DNA of 64,000 bases from Microbacterium pumilum (lineage in GTDB: Bacteria > Actinomycetota > Actinomycetes > Actinomycetales > Microbacteriaceae), in the NCBI RefSeq assembly GCF_039530225.1, contig NZ_BAAAOH010000001.1, positions 1,860,001-1,924,000 of the forward strand, in the 5' to 3' direction. Positions 24,481-33,434 of this stretch are shown here, one piece after another. The notes beneath the pieces were generated by a model. It searched no databases and was not told where the DNA came from. It saw nothing but the letters and a program-made list of their open reading frames with translations. Every line of letters starts with the position of its first letter. Positions within the stretch are counted from its first letter, which is position 1. The position numbers and the translations under genes are program-made.

Positions 24481-25509
24481 ATGGCGTCGGAGCGCATCAC
24501 CCTGACCGTCCCCGGTCCGGACGGAGACCGCGAGATCGGGCTGTCCAGCCCGAACCGCGTGCTCTGGCCGGATCTCGGCATCACCAAGCACGAGCTCGCG
24601 GAGTATCTCCTCGCGGTCTCGGGCCCGTTCATCTCCGCGAACGGCGATCGTCCGGTGTCGCTCGAGCGATTCCCCGAGGGGGTCGACGGTGAGCGGTTCT
24701 ACTCGAAGAACCCGCCCAAAGGAGCACCGTCGTTCGTCGAAGCCCAGACCGTCACGTACAACAGCGGGCGGCGGCATCCGCAGCTCATCCTGACCGAGAT
24801 CGCGACCGCGGTCTGGGCGGTGCAGATGAACACGATCGTCTTCCACCCCTGGGCCTCGCTCGCATCGAACACCGACAACCCGGTCGAGCTGCGCATCGAC
24901 CTCGACCCCCACGGCAGCACCGGTTTCGCCGAGGCTGCGGCTGTGGCGCCCGCCATGCGCGACGTGCTCGCCGAGGCGGGGCTGACGACGTTCATCAAGA
25001 CGAGCGGCAATCGCGGACTGCATCTGTTCTGCCCCATCGAGCCGGCGCACGAGTTCCTCGATGTACGTCACGCCGTGATCGCGGCGGGTCGTGAACTAGA
25101 ACGGCGGATGCCCGAAAAGGTCACGATGAACTGGTGGAAGGAAGAGCGCGGCGACCGCATCTTCATCGACTTCAACCAGGCCAATCGCGATCGCACGATG
25201 GCCGGCGCGTACAGTCCTCGCGCCCTGCCCGGTGCGACGGTGTCGACGCCGCTCGCCTGGGATGACGTGGCGGATGCCGATCCCGCCGCATTCACCGTGC
25301 GCTCCGTGCCGCAGCGCCTGGCCGACGTGGGCGACCCGTGGGCGGACCTGCTGGCGAAGCCCGGACGCATCGACACGCTGCTGGAGTGGTGGGAGCGCGA
25401 CCTTTCGGACGGCGTCGGCGAACTGCCGTTCCCGCCCGACTTCCCGAAGATGCCGGGCGAGCCGCCCCGCGTGCAGCCCAGCCGGATCAACCCCGAGAAC
25501 TGGACTTGA
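24481..25509 (+). CDS. LigD-type DNA polymerase domain (PolDom) protein
   Basis: A 342-residue stand-alone archaeo-eukaryotic primase-family polymerase, the equivalent of the PolDom of multidomain LigD. Motifs: metal-binding DLDP (about 140), SGNRGLHLFCPI (about 177-188) and the C-terminal DFNQANRDRTMAGAYSPR. These enzymes fill ends during non-homologous end joining. An ATP-dependent ligase gene lies convergently next to it. No Ku gene or phosphoesterase domain occurs in the window. The start is set by an ATG six bases after a -10 box. Confidence 0.9.
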   Translation: MASERITLTVPGPDGDREIGLSSPNRVLWPDLGITKHELAEYLLAVSGPFISANGDRPVSLERFPEGVDGERFYSKNPPKGAPSFVEAQTVTYNSGRRHPQLILTEIATAVWAVQMNTIVFHPWASLASNTDNPVELRIDLDPHGSTGFAEAAAVAPAMRDVLAEAGLTTFIKTSGNRGLHLFCPIEPAHEFLDVRHAVIAAGRELERRMPEKVTMNWWKEERGDRIFIDFNQANRDRTMAGAYSPRALPGATVSTPLAWDDVADADPAAFTVRSVPQRLADVGDPWADLLAKPGRIDTLLEWWERDLSDGVGELPFPPDFPKMPGEPPRVQPSRINPENWT

Positions 25510-25527
25510 CCGCGGGGGTGCGCCCAG

Positions 25528-25560
25528 GCGTTTCGTCTCGCATCGCTCGCTCAACGACCG
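25528..25560. repeat. Intergenic repeat-like sequence
   Basis: The stretch GCGTTTCGTCTCGC followed by CGCTCGCTCAACGACC resembles a repetitive intergenic motif I know from actinobacterial genomes. It fills the 58-bp gap between the convergent polymerase and ligase genes and may help termination. Only one copy was found in this window. Confidence 0.35.
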
Positions 25561-25567
25561 AAGGGCG

Positions 25568-26614
25568 TCAGTCGAGCACGCCGCCCAGGTCGTAGGCCGA
25601 CGCCGTCTCGATCTGCTCATACGTGCACGACTCCGGCTCGCGGTCCGGGCGCCAGCGCTCGAACTGCACAGTGTGCCGGAAGCGCCAGCCCTCGAGTTGG
25701 TCGTAGCGCACTTCGAGCACGCGCTCGGGGCGGAGCTTGACGAACGACGAATCCTGGCGTGACGGCGCGAAACGCGACTTCTCGCCCTCGCCCTTCAGCG
25801 CCTCGCCGTCTTCATCCCGCCGCACCAGGGGTGCGAGCTCGTCGATGAGTTCGAGCCGGCGTCGGTTGCTCCATGCCGCGACACCGCCGACCGGGTAGAG
25901 CTGTCCGTCCTCGGAGTAAAGGCCCACCAGCAGCGAGCCGACGCCCTCGCCGGACCTGTGGATGCGGTATCCCATCGCGACGACATCGGCGGTGCGAGCG
26001 TGCTTGATCTTGAACATGGTGCGCTTGTTCGGCGCGTACGGCTGCGAGAGCGGCTTCGCCACCACACCGTCGAGCCCCGCTCCCTCGAACTCCGCGAGCC
26101 AGCGCTCGGCGAGTGCGGGGTCATCCGTCGTCCGCGTGACGTGCACCGGATGCGGAACCCCTCCGAGCAGGTCGACGAGTTCTGCTCGCCGCACCTCGAA
26201 CGGCTCGGGCTGCAGGTCGCGCTCACCGCGCGCGAGCAGATCGAACGCGATGAACATGGCTGGTGTCGTCTCGGCGAGCATGTTCACGCGGGATGCCGCG
26301 GGGTGGATGCGCTGCGTGAGCGACTCCCAGTCGAGCCGCTGCGCCCCCGGCTCGCCCTTGGGCACCACGATCTCGCCGTCGATGAGGCACGGTTCGGGGA
26401 GCAGCCGGGCGAAGGCCTCGACGAGCTCGGGAAAGTAGCGGGTCAGCGGCTTCGCCCCGCGGCTGCCGATCTCGACATCCGTGCCGTCCCACGACACGAG
26501 CGCACGGAACCCGTCCCATTTCGGCTCGAAGCTGAGGCCGCCCGGCGTCTTCGACGGGTCGGGCACCGCGGGAACGGACTTTGCGAGCATCGGCGCGGGG
26601 ATCTCGTAGGGCAT
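25568..26614 (-). CDS. ATP-dependent DNA ligase (LigC-like)
   Basis: A 348-residue ATP-dependent ligase. The adenylated lysine is Lys32 in motif I (EPKWDGFRAL), followed by SRGAKPLTRYFPE (motif Ia region), IDGEIVV (motif III), FDLLARG (IIIa), GVVAKPLSQPY (IV) and FKIKHARTADVV (V). The C-terminal OB-fold completes the enzyme. It joins nicks or double-strand ends and may work with the convergent PolDom protein. There is no fused polymerase or nuclease domain, which fits a LigC-type enzyme. Confidence 0.92.
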   Translation of the reverse strand: MPYEIPAPMLAKSVPAVPDPSKTPGGLSFEPKWDGFRALVSWDGTDVEIGSRGAKPLTRYFPELVEAFARLLPEPCLIDGEIVVPKGEPGAQRLDWESLTQRIHPAASRVNMLAETTPAMFIAFDLLARGERDLQPEPFEVRRAELVDLLGGVPHPVHVTRTTDDPALAERWLAEFEGAGLDGVVAKPLSQPYAPNKRTMFKIKHARTADVVAMGYRIHRSGEGVGSLLVGLYSEDGQLYPVGGVAAWSNRRRLELIDELAPLVRRDEDGEALKGEGEKSRFAPSRQDSSFVKLRPERVLEVRYDQLEGWRFRHTVQFERWRPDREPESCTYEQIETASAYDLGGVLD

Positions 26615-26696
26615 GCGACCATCCTGCCGTCGGCCGCCGACGCGCGCGAGCGACGGAGACCGTGTATCTCACCGTGCCGGGGGTGCTCCTCCCTGT

Positions 26697-27245
26697 GTGA
26701 CGACACTCTTGGAGGCTCCCGAGCGACGGACCCGCCGCGCATCCTCGGCGCGGACCGGGGTGCTCCCTCGCGCTCGGTTCTGGATCCGGCGCTACGGACC
26801 GGCCGAAGCCGCGTGCCTTGCCACCATGCTCGTCGCAAGCACGATCGCCGCACGATTCACCGAATGGCCGCCGCTTCTCGCCATCGCCGCCATCGCGGGG
26901 GCGACGGTCGGCTTCTACGGTGTGCTGGTCCTCACAGTCCTGCGGGAACAGCTTGCGCTGCTCGGTCGCGGTCGCGGTCGCCTCCCTCGCGCGCTCACGC
27001 GTTCGCTGGCGCTCCTGCTCGCCGAGTTCGGTGTCGCGGAGATCACCGACACCTTCTTCCTTCGGCCGACGCTCATGATGGCGGGTGTCGTGCTGATCGT
27101 CGACCCCGTGTGGGGCCTGCTCGCCGGCAAACTTGTCGCCGACGTGCTCTTCTATGCCGTCGCGGCCGTCTGCTACCGGATCACCGAGCGAACCGGCATC
27201 CGGAGGCCGCGACGGCGGCTGCGGCGCCGCCGCGACGCTGCCTGA
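26697..27245 (+). CDS. Conserved integral membrane protein
   Basis: A 182-residue protein with four predicted membrane helices (about 35-55, 58-85, 105-140, 142-165) and a very arginine-rich C-terminus (RRPRRRLRRRRD). I do not recognise the family; a weak likeness to small GtrA-type or lipid-related proteins is not enough to name it. GTG at 26697 is the likely start, but no good ribosome site is visible, so it is uncertain by a few codons. Confidence 0.6.
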   Translation: MTTLLEAPERRTRRASSARTGVLPRARFWIRRYGPAEAACLATMLVASTIAARFTEWPPLLAIAAIAGATVGFYGVLVLTVLREQLALLGRGRGRLPRALTRSLALLLAEFGVAEITDTFFLRPTLMMAGVVLIVDPVWGLLAGKLVADVLFYAVAAVCYRITERTGIRRPRRRLRRRRDAA

Positions 27246-27276
27246 CGGGTGCCGACTCTCGCCGCCACCCGTCTTC

Positions 27277-27492
27277 TCACGCGGACGGCCCGGCGAGCGT
27301 GTACGCGGTACGGTGAGCGCCGGGACGCCGATTCCACAGACGGTGCCACACCGAGGTGTCATTCGGTTCCGGCTGGGCTGCTCCCAGGGCGGCGTAGCGT
27401 TCGGCGTGACTCGACCGCAGCTCGCGTTCGCGCTGCTGCTCGGTCTGGCGAAGGGTGGTCACCATCAGAGCGCTGTAGGTTGCGACATCCAT
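27277..27492 (-). CDS. Small hypothetical protein
   Basis: A 71-residue protein, mainly helical and charged at first (LMVTTLRQTEQQRERELRSS), then proline/arginine rich. ATG at 27492 has AGGAG six bases upstream, the main reason to accept it as a gene. No family is recognised. It lies convergent with the upstream membrane protein gene. Confidence 0.5.
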   Translation of the reverse strand: MDVATYSALMVTTLRQTEQQRERELRSSHAERYAALGAAQPEPNDTSVWHRLWNRRPGAHRTAYTLAGPSA

Positions 27493-27624
27493 TTCGATCT
27501 CCTGTCTGTGCCGTTCACGGCTTCGGACAGGTACGACTCTGCTCGCCAAGGCGGTCCGCCCTCATCGGACGAATGCCTTATCTTCTGGCCGGAGGTGCCT
27601 TAGGCGCTCAGGGGGCCTCGAGGC

Positions 27625-28848
27625 TCAGGCGAAGGCGCCGACTCCCGTGATATCGCGGCCGATGAGCAGCGCCTGCACGCTCTCGGTGCCCTCGTAAGTG
27701 TGGATGGATTCGATGTCGGCCATGTGACGCATCACGCGGTGCTCGAGCAGGATGCCGTTGCCGCCGAGCATGTCGCGTGCGACGGAGGCGACCCGGCGCG
27801 CGGCGCGCGTGTTGTGGTACTTCGCGAGCGACGCCTGCGTCGGCAGCAGCTGGCCCGCCTGCTCGAGGTCGGCGAGGCGGCGGCAGAACAGCTGCATGCC
27901 GGTCAGCTCGTCGAGCATCTGCGTCAGCCGCTCCTGCACCATCTGGAAGCCGATGAGCGGCTTGCCGAACTGCACGCGCTGCTTCGCGTACGACAGTGCG
28001 GACTCGTAGCAGGCGGTCGCGTGACCGAGCGCCGACCACGCGACACCTGAGCGGGTCGCGTAGAGCACGGTCGAGGCATCCTTGAAGGTTTTCGCACCCG
28101 GCAGGGCCGCCTCCGCCGGAAGCCGTACGTCGGTCAGGGTGATGTGCGCCTGATGGATGGCACGCAGCGATGCCTTGCCGAGGATCGGTCGTCCCTCGTA
28201 CCCGGGCGTCTCCTGCGGCACCAGGAAGCAGCGCACCGCGCCGCGGCCGTCATCCGTCGGCACGCGCGCCCAGACGAACGTGATCCCGCCGGACGCACCG
28301 TTGCCGATCCACTTCTTGGCACCGTTGAGCACCCACTCGTCGCCCACCTGGACAGCCTCGGTCTCGAGTGACACCGAGTCCGAACCGTGGTCGGGCTCGG
28401 TGAGGGCGAAGGATGCGAGCACCTCGCCCCGCGCGACGGGCTCGAGGTACCGCCCCTTCTGCTGGTCGCTGCCGAACAGCGCGAGCGTGCGCAGCGCAAG
28501 GCCGCCCTGCACCGCGAGGATGGTGCCCATCGACCCGTCACCACGCGAGATCTCCATGTTGACGAGGCCCGCGGCGAGCGGTGACAGGTGCGTGATCCCC
28601 TCGTGGTCGATGCCGTCCGTGAACAGATCCAGCTCGCCGATGCGCCGTGCGAAGTCGAGGTTGTATTCGCCGCGGTCCCAGTAGTCGTCGATGACCGGGA
28701 TCACCTCGTCGGCGAACGTTTTCGCACGATCCCACGCTTCGCGGTCGGCATTCGGGATGTCGCGGAACACCGCGTAGAAGTCCGTGTCGAGGCGGTCGGT
28801 GAGGTCGTACCCCTCGACACGCTGGCCGGGGATGGGGGTGAAGCTCAT
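27625..28848 (-). CDS. Acyl-CoA dehydrogenase, glutaryl-CoA dehydrogenase-like
   Basis: A 407-residue FAD-dependent acyl-CoA dehydrogenase. FAD and substrate motifs are visible (ALTEPDHGSDSVSLET, WIGNGASGGITFVWARV, the arginine-containing QRVQFGKPL, MLGGNGI). The catalytic base is Glu386 in HTYEGTES, the place and context used by glutaryl-CoA dehydrogenases. It may act on glutaryl-CoA or a branched or short acyl-CoA. It is divergent from an SDR-TetR operon, and a TetR-type operator lies in the shared region. Confidence 0.88.
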   Translation of the reverse strand: MSFTPIPGQRVEGYDLTDRLDTDFYAVFRDIPNADREAWDRAKTFADEVIPVIDDYWDRGEYNLDFARRIGELDLFTDGIDHEGITHLSPLAAGLVNMEISRGDGSMGTILAVQGGLALRTLALFGSDQQKGRYLEPVARGEVLASFALTEPDHGSDSVSLETEAVQVGDEWVLNGAKKWIGNGASGGITFVWARVPTDDGRGAVRCFLVPQETPGYEGRPILGKASLRAIHQAHITLTDVRLPAEAALPGAKTFKDASTVLYATRSGVAWSALGHATACYESALSYAKQRVQFGKPLIGFQMVQERLTQMLDELTGMQLFCRRLADLEQAGQLLPTQASLAKYHNTRAARRVASVARDMLGGNGILLEHRVMRHMADIESIHTYEGTESVQALLIGRDITGVGAFA

Positions 28849-28981
28849 GAGTGCTGCTCTCGGGGTCGGTGCGCGTACGTCTCCAGGGTAGCGCGACGGG
28901 ACTCAGTACCGTGCATCGTGGAACGCAGTGCCACTCGGGTTGCACGCGGCGGTCCGAATACGCGACGTGGTAGCGTGTGGC

Positions 28982-29001
28982 AAAACCGACTGGCCGGTAT
29001 G
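28982..29001. promoter_or_regulatory. Candidate TetR operator upstream of SDR operon
   Basis: AAAACCGACTGGCCGGTATG matches the palindrome at 34525 at 15 of 20 positions, with its right half conserved. It lies about 30 bp before the SDR-TetR operon and between it and the divergent acyl-CoA dehydrogenase. The TetR at 29765 is the likely binder. Confidence 0.5.
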
Positions 29002-29030
29002 CCCCTCAGGGCTGACACGAAGGAGTGCGC

Positions 29031-29768
29031 GTGCAGAGGTTTGCGGACAAGGTCGCCCTCATCACAGGCGGCAGCCGGGGGATCGGCTTCGCCATCGCGC
29101 GGCGGCTCGTCGATGAGGGTGCATCCGTCGTCATCACCGGACGCAAGCAGGAGTCGCTCGACGCGGCGCTCGCGGAGCTCGGGCCACGGGCATCCGCCCT
29201 CTCGGGCAAGGCGGATGACGCAGATCATCGCGACGCGGTCTTCGCCCATATCGAGGATCGGCATGGCCGGATCGACCACCTCGTCAACAACGCCGGCATC
29301 AACCCGGCGTATGGCCCGGTGCTCGACATCGACCCGGCGATCGCGCACAAGATCCTCGCGGTCAACGTGCTCGGGACGCTCGAGTGGACGCGGGATGCCG
29401 TCGCCGCGGGCCTCAGCGACTCCGTCGTGAACCTGTCGTCGATCAGTGCGCTGAGCGCCGCTCCCGGCATCGCGTTCTACGGGGTCTCGAAGGCCGCCAT
29501 TGTGAACCTCACGATCCAGCTCGCGGCCGAGCTCGCGCCGGGCATCCGGGTCAACGCAGTCGCGCCCGCAGTGATCAAGACCGCGTTCGCGCGGGCGCTC
29601 TACGAAGGGCGCGAAGGGGAGGTCGCGGCGGGTTACCCGCTCGCGCGCCTGGGCGAACCCGTCGACGTCGCCGGTCCTGTGGCTTTCCTGCTGTCGGAGG
29701 ACGCCGCCTGGATCACCGGCCAGACGGTCGTGATCGACGGCGGTGCAAGCATGCGTTCGATCGGATGA
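29031..29768 (+). CDS. SDR-family oxidoreductase
   Basis: A 245-residue classical short-chain dehydrogenase/reductase. It has the cofactor motif TGGSRGIG (about 11-18), NNAGINP, a catalytic Ser in NLSSISALSAA, and YGVSK (Tyr-x3-Lys). The end GQTVVIDGGASMR is typical. GTG at 29031 is chosen because GAAGGAG lies five bases upstream; the GTG at 29025 is too close to it. It begins an operon SDR-TetR-quinone oxidoreductase-SDR whose genes all overlap by a few bases. The substrate is probably an acyl-CoA-derived hydroxy/keto compound. Confidence 0.88.
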   Translation: MQRFADKVALITGGSRGIGFAIARRLVDEGASVVITGRKQESLDAALAELGPRASALSGKADDADHRDAVFAHIEDRHGRIDHLVNNAGINPAYGPVLDIDPAIAHKILAVNVLGTLEWTRDAVAAGLSDSVVNLSSISALSAAPGIAFYGVSKAAIVNLTIQLAAELAPGIRVNAVAPAVIKTAFARALYEGREGEVAAGYPLARLGEPVDVAGPVAFLLSEDAAWITGQTVVIDGGASMRSIG

Positions 29769-30367
29769 GGATGGCTCGCACGAAGGAGACCAACGTCGTC
29801 GACGACGTCACCGAGGCGGCGGTTCGGCTCTTCGCGGCTCAGGGGTACGCGAACACGAGCGTTCAGCAGATCGTCGACGCCGCCGGCGTCACCAAAGGGG
29901 CGATGTACCACTACTTCGAGTCGAAGGACGACCTGCTCTTCGCGATCTACGATCGGATGCTCTCGCTTCAGAAGTCGCACCTCGACGACATCATCGCGCG
30001 CACCGGATCGGTCGATGTGATCCTGCGCGCAGCCTGCGTCGACGTCGTCGAGACCTCGATCGAGTTCCTCGCTGAGGGCACGGTGTTCTTCCGCAGTCAG
30101 CACATGCTGAGCCAGCCCCGTCAGCAGGAGGTCGTGCGGAGGCGGCGCGAGTATCACGACGAATTCGCCGCGCTCATCCAGCGCGGGCAGGACGAGGGTC
30201 TCTACCGCACCGATATCCCGCGGGCGGTGCTGATCGCGAACTTCTTCAGCGACATCCACTATCTGTCTCATTGGTACGACCCCGACGGGCCGGAGGAGCC
30301 GACTCTCGTGGCCGAGCAGATCACGGACCTCTTCATCACCGGGCTGAAGGGCGCGAAGGATGCCTGA
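29765..30367 (+). CDS. TetR/AcrR-family regulator
   Basis: A 200-residue repressor. The HTH spans about 10-55 (AAVRLFAAQGYANTSVQQIVDAAGVTKGAMYHYFESKDDLLFAIYDRM). The C-terminal ligand domain resembles the FadR/KstR2-like type that binds acyl-CoA thioesters. It overlaps the SDR stop (ATGA) and the next gene start, so it is part of the operon it probably controls. A second in-frame ATG follows two codons later. Confidence 0.88.
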   Translation: MRMARTKETNVVDDVTEAAVRLFAAQGYANTSVQQIVDAAGVTKGAMYHYFESKDDLLFAIYDRMLSLQKSHLDDIIARTGSVDVILRAACVDVVETSIEFLAEGTVFFRSQHMLSQPRQQEVVRRRREYHDEFAALIQRGQDEGLYRTDIPRAVLIANFFSDIHYLSHWYDPDGPEEPTLVAEQITDLFITGLKGAKDA

Positions 30368-31376
30368 GCCGCTGCCCTCGGACCCGCCGGAGTCGATGCG
30401 CGCCTGGCGTGTGACGGCGCTGGGCGAGCCGGCCGAGGCACTGAGCCTCGATGTGCTTCCGGTGCCGCAACCCGCGCCCGGCGAGGTGCTGGTGCGCGTG
30501 AGCGCGGTGGCGGCGAACTTTCCCGATGTGCTGCTCGCCCGGGGTCGATACCAGGTGCGGCCCGAGCTGCCATTCGTGCCCGGAATCGAGTTCGCAGGTC
30601 GCGTCGCGTCGCTCGGCGAGGGCGCGACGGACTTCATCGTCGGCGATCGCGTGGTCGGGTCGAAGATCGGCGTGCTCTCGGAGTACACCGTGCTGCCGGC
30701 ATCCGACGTATGGGCGGCGCCCTCGTCGCTGAGCGATGTCGAGGCCTCCGGGTTGACCGTGGCGTACCAGACCGCCTGGTTCGAACTGCACCGCCGGGCC
30801 GCACTGCAGCAGGGCGAGTGGATGCTCATCCACGCCGCCGCGGGAGGGGTGGGCCTCGCCGCGGTGCAGCTCGGCGCGGCGGCCGGAGCACGCGTGATCG
30901 GCGTGGTCGGCTCCGACGCCAAGGCGCGGGTCGCGAAGGATGCCGGAGCCGAGGTCGTGCTGGTGCGCGGCGCCGACGACATCGTCGGCGGTGTGAAGGC
31001 GGCCACGAGTGGCCACGGCGCCGACGTCGTGTTCGATCCGGTCGGGGGCGAGGCATTCGACGCGTCGACCAAGTGCATCGCGTTCGAGGGCCGGATCATC
31101 GTGGTCGGCTTCGCCGGCGGCACGATCCAGACCCTGCCCGCGGGGCATGTGCTCGTGAAGAACTACTCGGTCGTCGGACTGCACTGGGGGCTGTATCCCG
31201 GCATGCGGCCCGACCTGATCGCCGTCGCACGGCAGGAGCTGACACGGCTCGCGGACGAGGGAGTCGTTCGGCCGGTCGTCGACCACGTCGTGCGGTTCGA
31301 GGCTGCCCCTGATGCACTGACTGCTCTGGCGGCAGGATCCACCGTCGGACGCGTCGTCATCCAGGTCGCGTCGTGA
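30360..31376 (+). CDS. NADPH:quinone oxidoreductase-like MDR protein
   Basis: A 338-residue zinc-free medium-chain reductase of the quinone oxidoreductase group. The GroES-like N-terminal half (GEVLVRVSAVAANFPDVLLARG, PFVPGIEFAGRV) is followed by a Rossmann domain with HAAAGGVGLAAVQLG. No zinc cysteines are present. It may reduce enoyl or quinone substrates with NADPH. It overlaps both neighbours (8 and 4 bases) and so is co-translated with the TetR and second SDR. Confidence 0.87.
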   Translation: MPEPLPSDPPESMRAWRVTALGEPAEALSLDVLPVPQPAPGEVLVRVSAVAANFPDVLLARGRYQVRPELPFVPGIEFAGRVASLGEGATDFIVGDRVVGSKIGVLSEYTVLPASDVWAAPSSLSDVEASGLTVAYQTAWFELHRRAALQQGEWMLIHAAAGGVGLAAVQLGAAAGARVIGVVGSDAKARVAKDAGAEVVLVRGADDIVGGVKAATSGHGADVVFDPVGGEAFDASTKCIAFEGRIIVVGFAGGTIQTLPAGHVLVKNYSVVGLHWGLYPGMRPDLIAVARQELTRLADEGVVRPVVDHVVRFEAAPDALTALAAGSTVGRVVIQVAS

Positions 31377-32107
31377 TCGACCTCGACGGCCGGGTGGCGA
31401 TCGTCACCGGCGGAGCCCGTGGGATCGGCGAGGCGTACGTCCGCGCGCTGCACACCGCGGGAGGCAGGGTGGTCGTCGCGGACATCCTCGATGACGAGGG
31501 TGCAGCACTCGCCGGGTCGCTCGGCGACAGGGTTCGTTTCGTGCATCTCGATGTGACGTCCGAGGAGCAGTGGGATGCCGTCATCCGATTCACCACTGAC
31601 GCCTTCGGCTCAGTCGACGTGCTCGTGAACAACGCGGGCATCGCGAATGCGGCGCCCATCGAACACTTCACGCTGGAGAAGTGGAACGCGGTGATCGCGG
31701 TGAACCTCACCGGAGTCTTCCTCGGCTGCCGGGCCGTGGTGCCGCAGATGAAGCTCCAGGGGAGCGGCTCGATCATCAACATCTCGTCGGTCGAGGGGAT
31801 GCGGGGCAGCCCCGGGCTGCACGGCTACACGGCGTCGAAGTTCGGCGTGCGCGGACTCTCGCAATCGCTCGCCGTCGAGCTCGGGCCGAGCGGCATCCGC
31901 GTGAACTCGGTGCATCCGGGCTTCATCCGCACGCAGATGAGCTCGAGGATCGACCCGGTCCATCTCGACATCCCGCTCGGCCGTCCGGGTGAGCCGTCCG
32001 ACGTCGCCGGGACCATCGTGTTCCTCGCCTCGGACGCGTCGGCGTTCACAAGCGGCGCGGAGTTCGTCGTCGACGGCGGGATGATCGCCGGCATTCCGCA
32101 CCGGTAG
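31373..32107 (+). CDS. SDR-family oxidoreductase
   Basis: A 244-residue classical SDR: TGGARGIG near the N-terminus, NNAGIAN, ISSVEG with the catalytic Ser, YTASK with Tyr and Lys, and GAEFVVDGGM at the end. It resembles 3-hydroxyacyl-CoA or 3-alpha/20-beta-hydroxysteroid dehydrogenases. GTG overlaps the previous stop (GTGA). It is the last gene of the operon and is followed by a long palindrome. Confidence 0.87.
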   Translation: MIDLDGRVAIVTGGARGIGEAYVRALHTAGGRVVVADILDDEGAALAGSLGDRVRFVHLDVTSEEQWDAVIRFTTDAFGSVDVLVNNAGIANAAPIEHFTLEKWNAVIAVNLTGVFLGCRAVVPQMKLQGSGSIINISSVEGMRGSPGLHGYTASKFGVRGLSQSLAVELGPSGIRVNSVHPGFIRTQMSSRIDPVHLDIPLGRPGEPSDVAGTIVFLASDASAFTSGAEFVVDGGMIAGIPHR

Positions 32108-32133
32108 TCGCGGCCGCCCGCGTCGACGAGCGC

Positions 32134-32194
32134 AGGACGATCGACCGATTCAGGTCGATGTCGCGCCGATCGTCCTGAATCCGTCGATCGTCCT
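32134..32194. terminator. 61-bp near-perfect palindrome
   Basis: Nested arms pair as 12 bp (32134-32145 with 32183-32194), one mismatch, 8 bp (32147-32154 with 32174-32181), one mismatch, and 4 bp (32156-32159 with 32169-32172), around a 9-base loop. It lies between convergent genes, so a bidirectional terminator is likely. Confidence 0.75.
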
Positions 32195-32231
32195 GATGCG
32201 GCGGAATCGCGAGCCAGGTCAGGAACCGCGG

Positions 32232-33434
32232 TCAGCCGCGCAGCTCGGCGCGGCCGAGGCTCGAGAGGTGCACCTCGTCGGGCCCATCGGCGATGCGGAG
32301 CGAACGGATGCCGGCATACAGTTCGGCGAGCGGTGTGTCGGATGACACGCCCGCCGCCCCGTAGACCTGGATTGCGCGGTCGATGATCGTCTGCACGGCG
32401 CGGGGCACCGCGATCTTGATGGCCTGGATCTCGGTCATCGCGCGCCGGTTGCCGACCGTGTCCATGAGCCAGGCGGTCTTGAGGACCAGGAGCCGCAGCG
32501 CCTCGAGCTGGATCCGCGACTCGGCCGCCCACTCGCGGATCACGCCCTGCTCGGCGAGCGTGCGACCGAACGCGTGCCTCTCGTTCGCCCGCGAGCGGAT
32601 GAGCGACAGCGCTCGCTCTCCCATGCCGAGTGCCCGCATGCAGTGGTGGATGCGTCCGGGGCCCAGGCGTGCCTGGGCGATCGCGAAGCCCGATCCCTCC
32701 TCGCCGATCAAGTGGGAGGCGGGCACGCGCACCTCTTCGAAGGCGATCTCGGCGTGACCCCCGTGATCGCGGTCGTCGTAGCCGAACACGGTGAGCGGCC
32801 GGACGATGCTCACCCCGGCGGTGTCGCGCGGCACGAGGATCATCGACTGCTGCCGGTGACGATCCGCGTCGGGGTCGGTCTTGCCCATCACGATGAAGAT
32901 CGCGGCATCCGGATTCATCGCCCCGGTCGACCACCACTTGCGACCCGTGATCACGTATTCGTCGCCATCGCGGCGGATGCGGGTGCCGATGTTGGTCGCA
33001 TCGGACGAGGCCGTGTCGGGCTCGGTCATGCAGAATGACGAGCGGATGTCGGCGCGCAAGAGGGGAGTGAGCCACTGCTCTCTCTGCTCGGCGCTGCCGA
33101 ACTGGGCGAGCACCTCCATGTTGCCGGTGTCGGGCGCGGCGCAGTTGAAGGCCGCCGGCGCGAGGCGCGGGCTCCACCCGGTGACCTCCGCCACGGGCGC
33201 ATACTGCAGGTTCGTCAGTCCAGCGCCCTCCTCGCCTGGGAGGAAGAGGTTCCACAGCCCCTGATCTCGAGCCGCAGACTGCAGGTCGCGCACGATCGGG
33301 CGCACGCTCCACTCATCCGGCGCCGCAGCCAGCTGCTGGTCGAGCACCTCCTCGGCCGGGAGCACATGCTCCTCGAGGAATACACGGGCGCGGGCGGTGA
33401 GCTCGCGCGTCCTGTCATCGGGCGCGAAGTCCAT
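32232..33434 (-). CDS. Acyl-CoA dehydrogenase (ACAD10/11-like)
   Basis: A 400-residue acyl-CoA dehydrogenase of the group found beside APH-like kinases. Motifs include FCMTEPDTASSDATNIGTRI, WWSTGAMNPDA, HAFGRTLAEQG, VYGAAGVS and the C-terminal RIADGPDEVH. It oxidises an acyl-CoA to a 2-enoyl-CoA with FAD. Its ATG shares one base with the stop of the kinase-like gene (TGATG), showing tight coupling. In mammals the two domains are fused in ACAD10/11, where 4-hydroxy acids are phosphorylated and then dehydrated. Confidence 0.88.
   Translation of the reverse strand: MDFAPDDRTRELTARARVFLEEHVLPAEEVLDQQLAAAPDEWSVRPIVRDLQSAARDQGLWNLFLPGEEGAGLTNLQYAPVAEVTGWSPRLAPAAFNCAAPDTGNMEVLAQFGSAEQREQWLTPLLRADIRSSFCMTEPDTASSDATNIGTRIRRDGDEYVITGRKWWSTGAMNPDAAIFIVMGKTDPDADRHRQQSMILVPRDTAGVSIVRPLTVFGYDDRDHGGHAEIAFEEVRVPASHLIGEEGSGFAIAQARLGPGRIHHCMRALGMGERALSLIRSRANERHAFGRTLAEQGVIREWAAESRIQLEALRLLVLKTAWLMDTVGNRRAMTEIQAIKIAVPRAVQTIIDRAIQVYGAAGVSSDTPLAELYAGIRSLRIADGPDEVHLSSLGRAELRG

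Noticed and set aside
26641..26700. Riboswitch before the membrane protein gene
   Set aside because: No conserved riboswitch core or ordered stems were found, only G-rich sequence.
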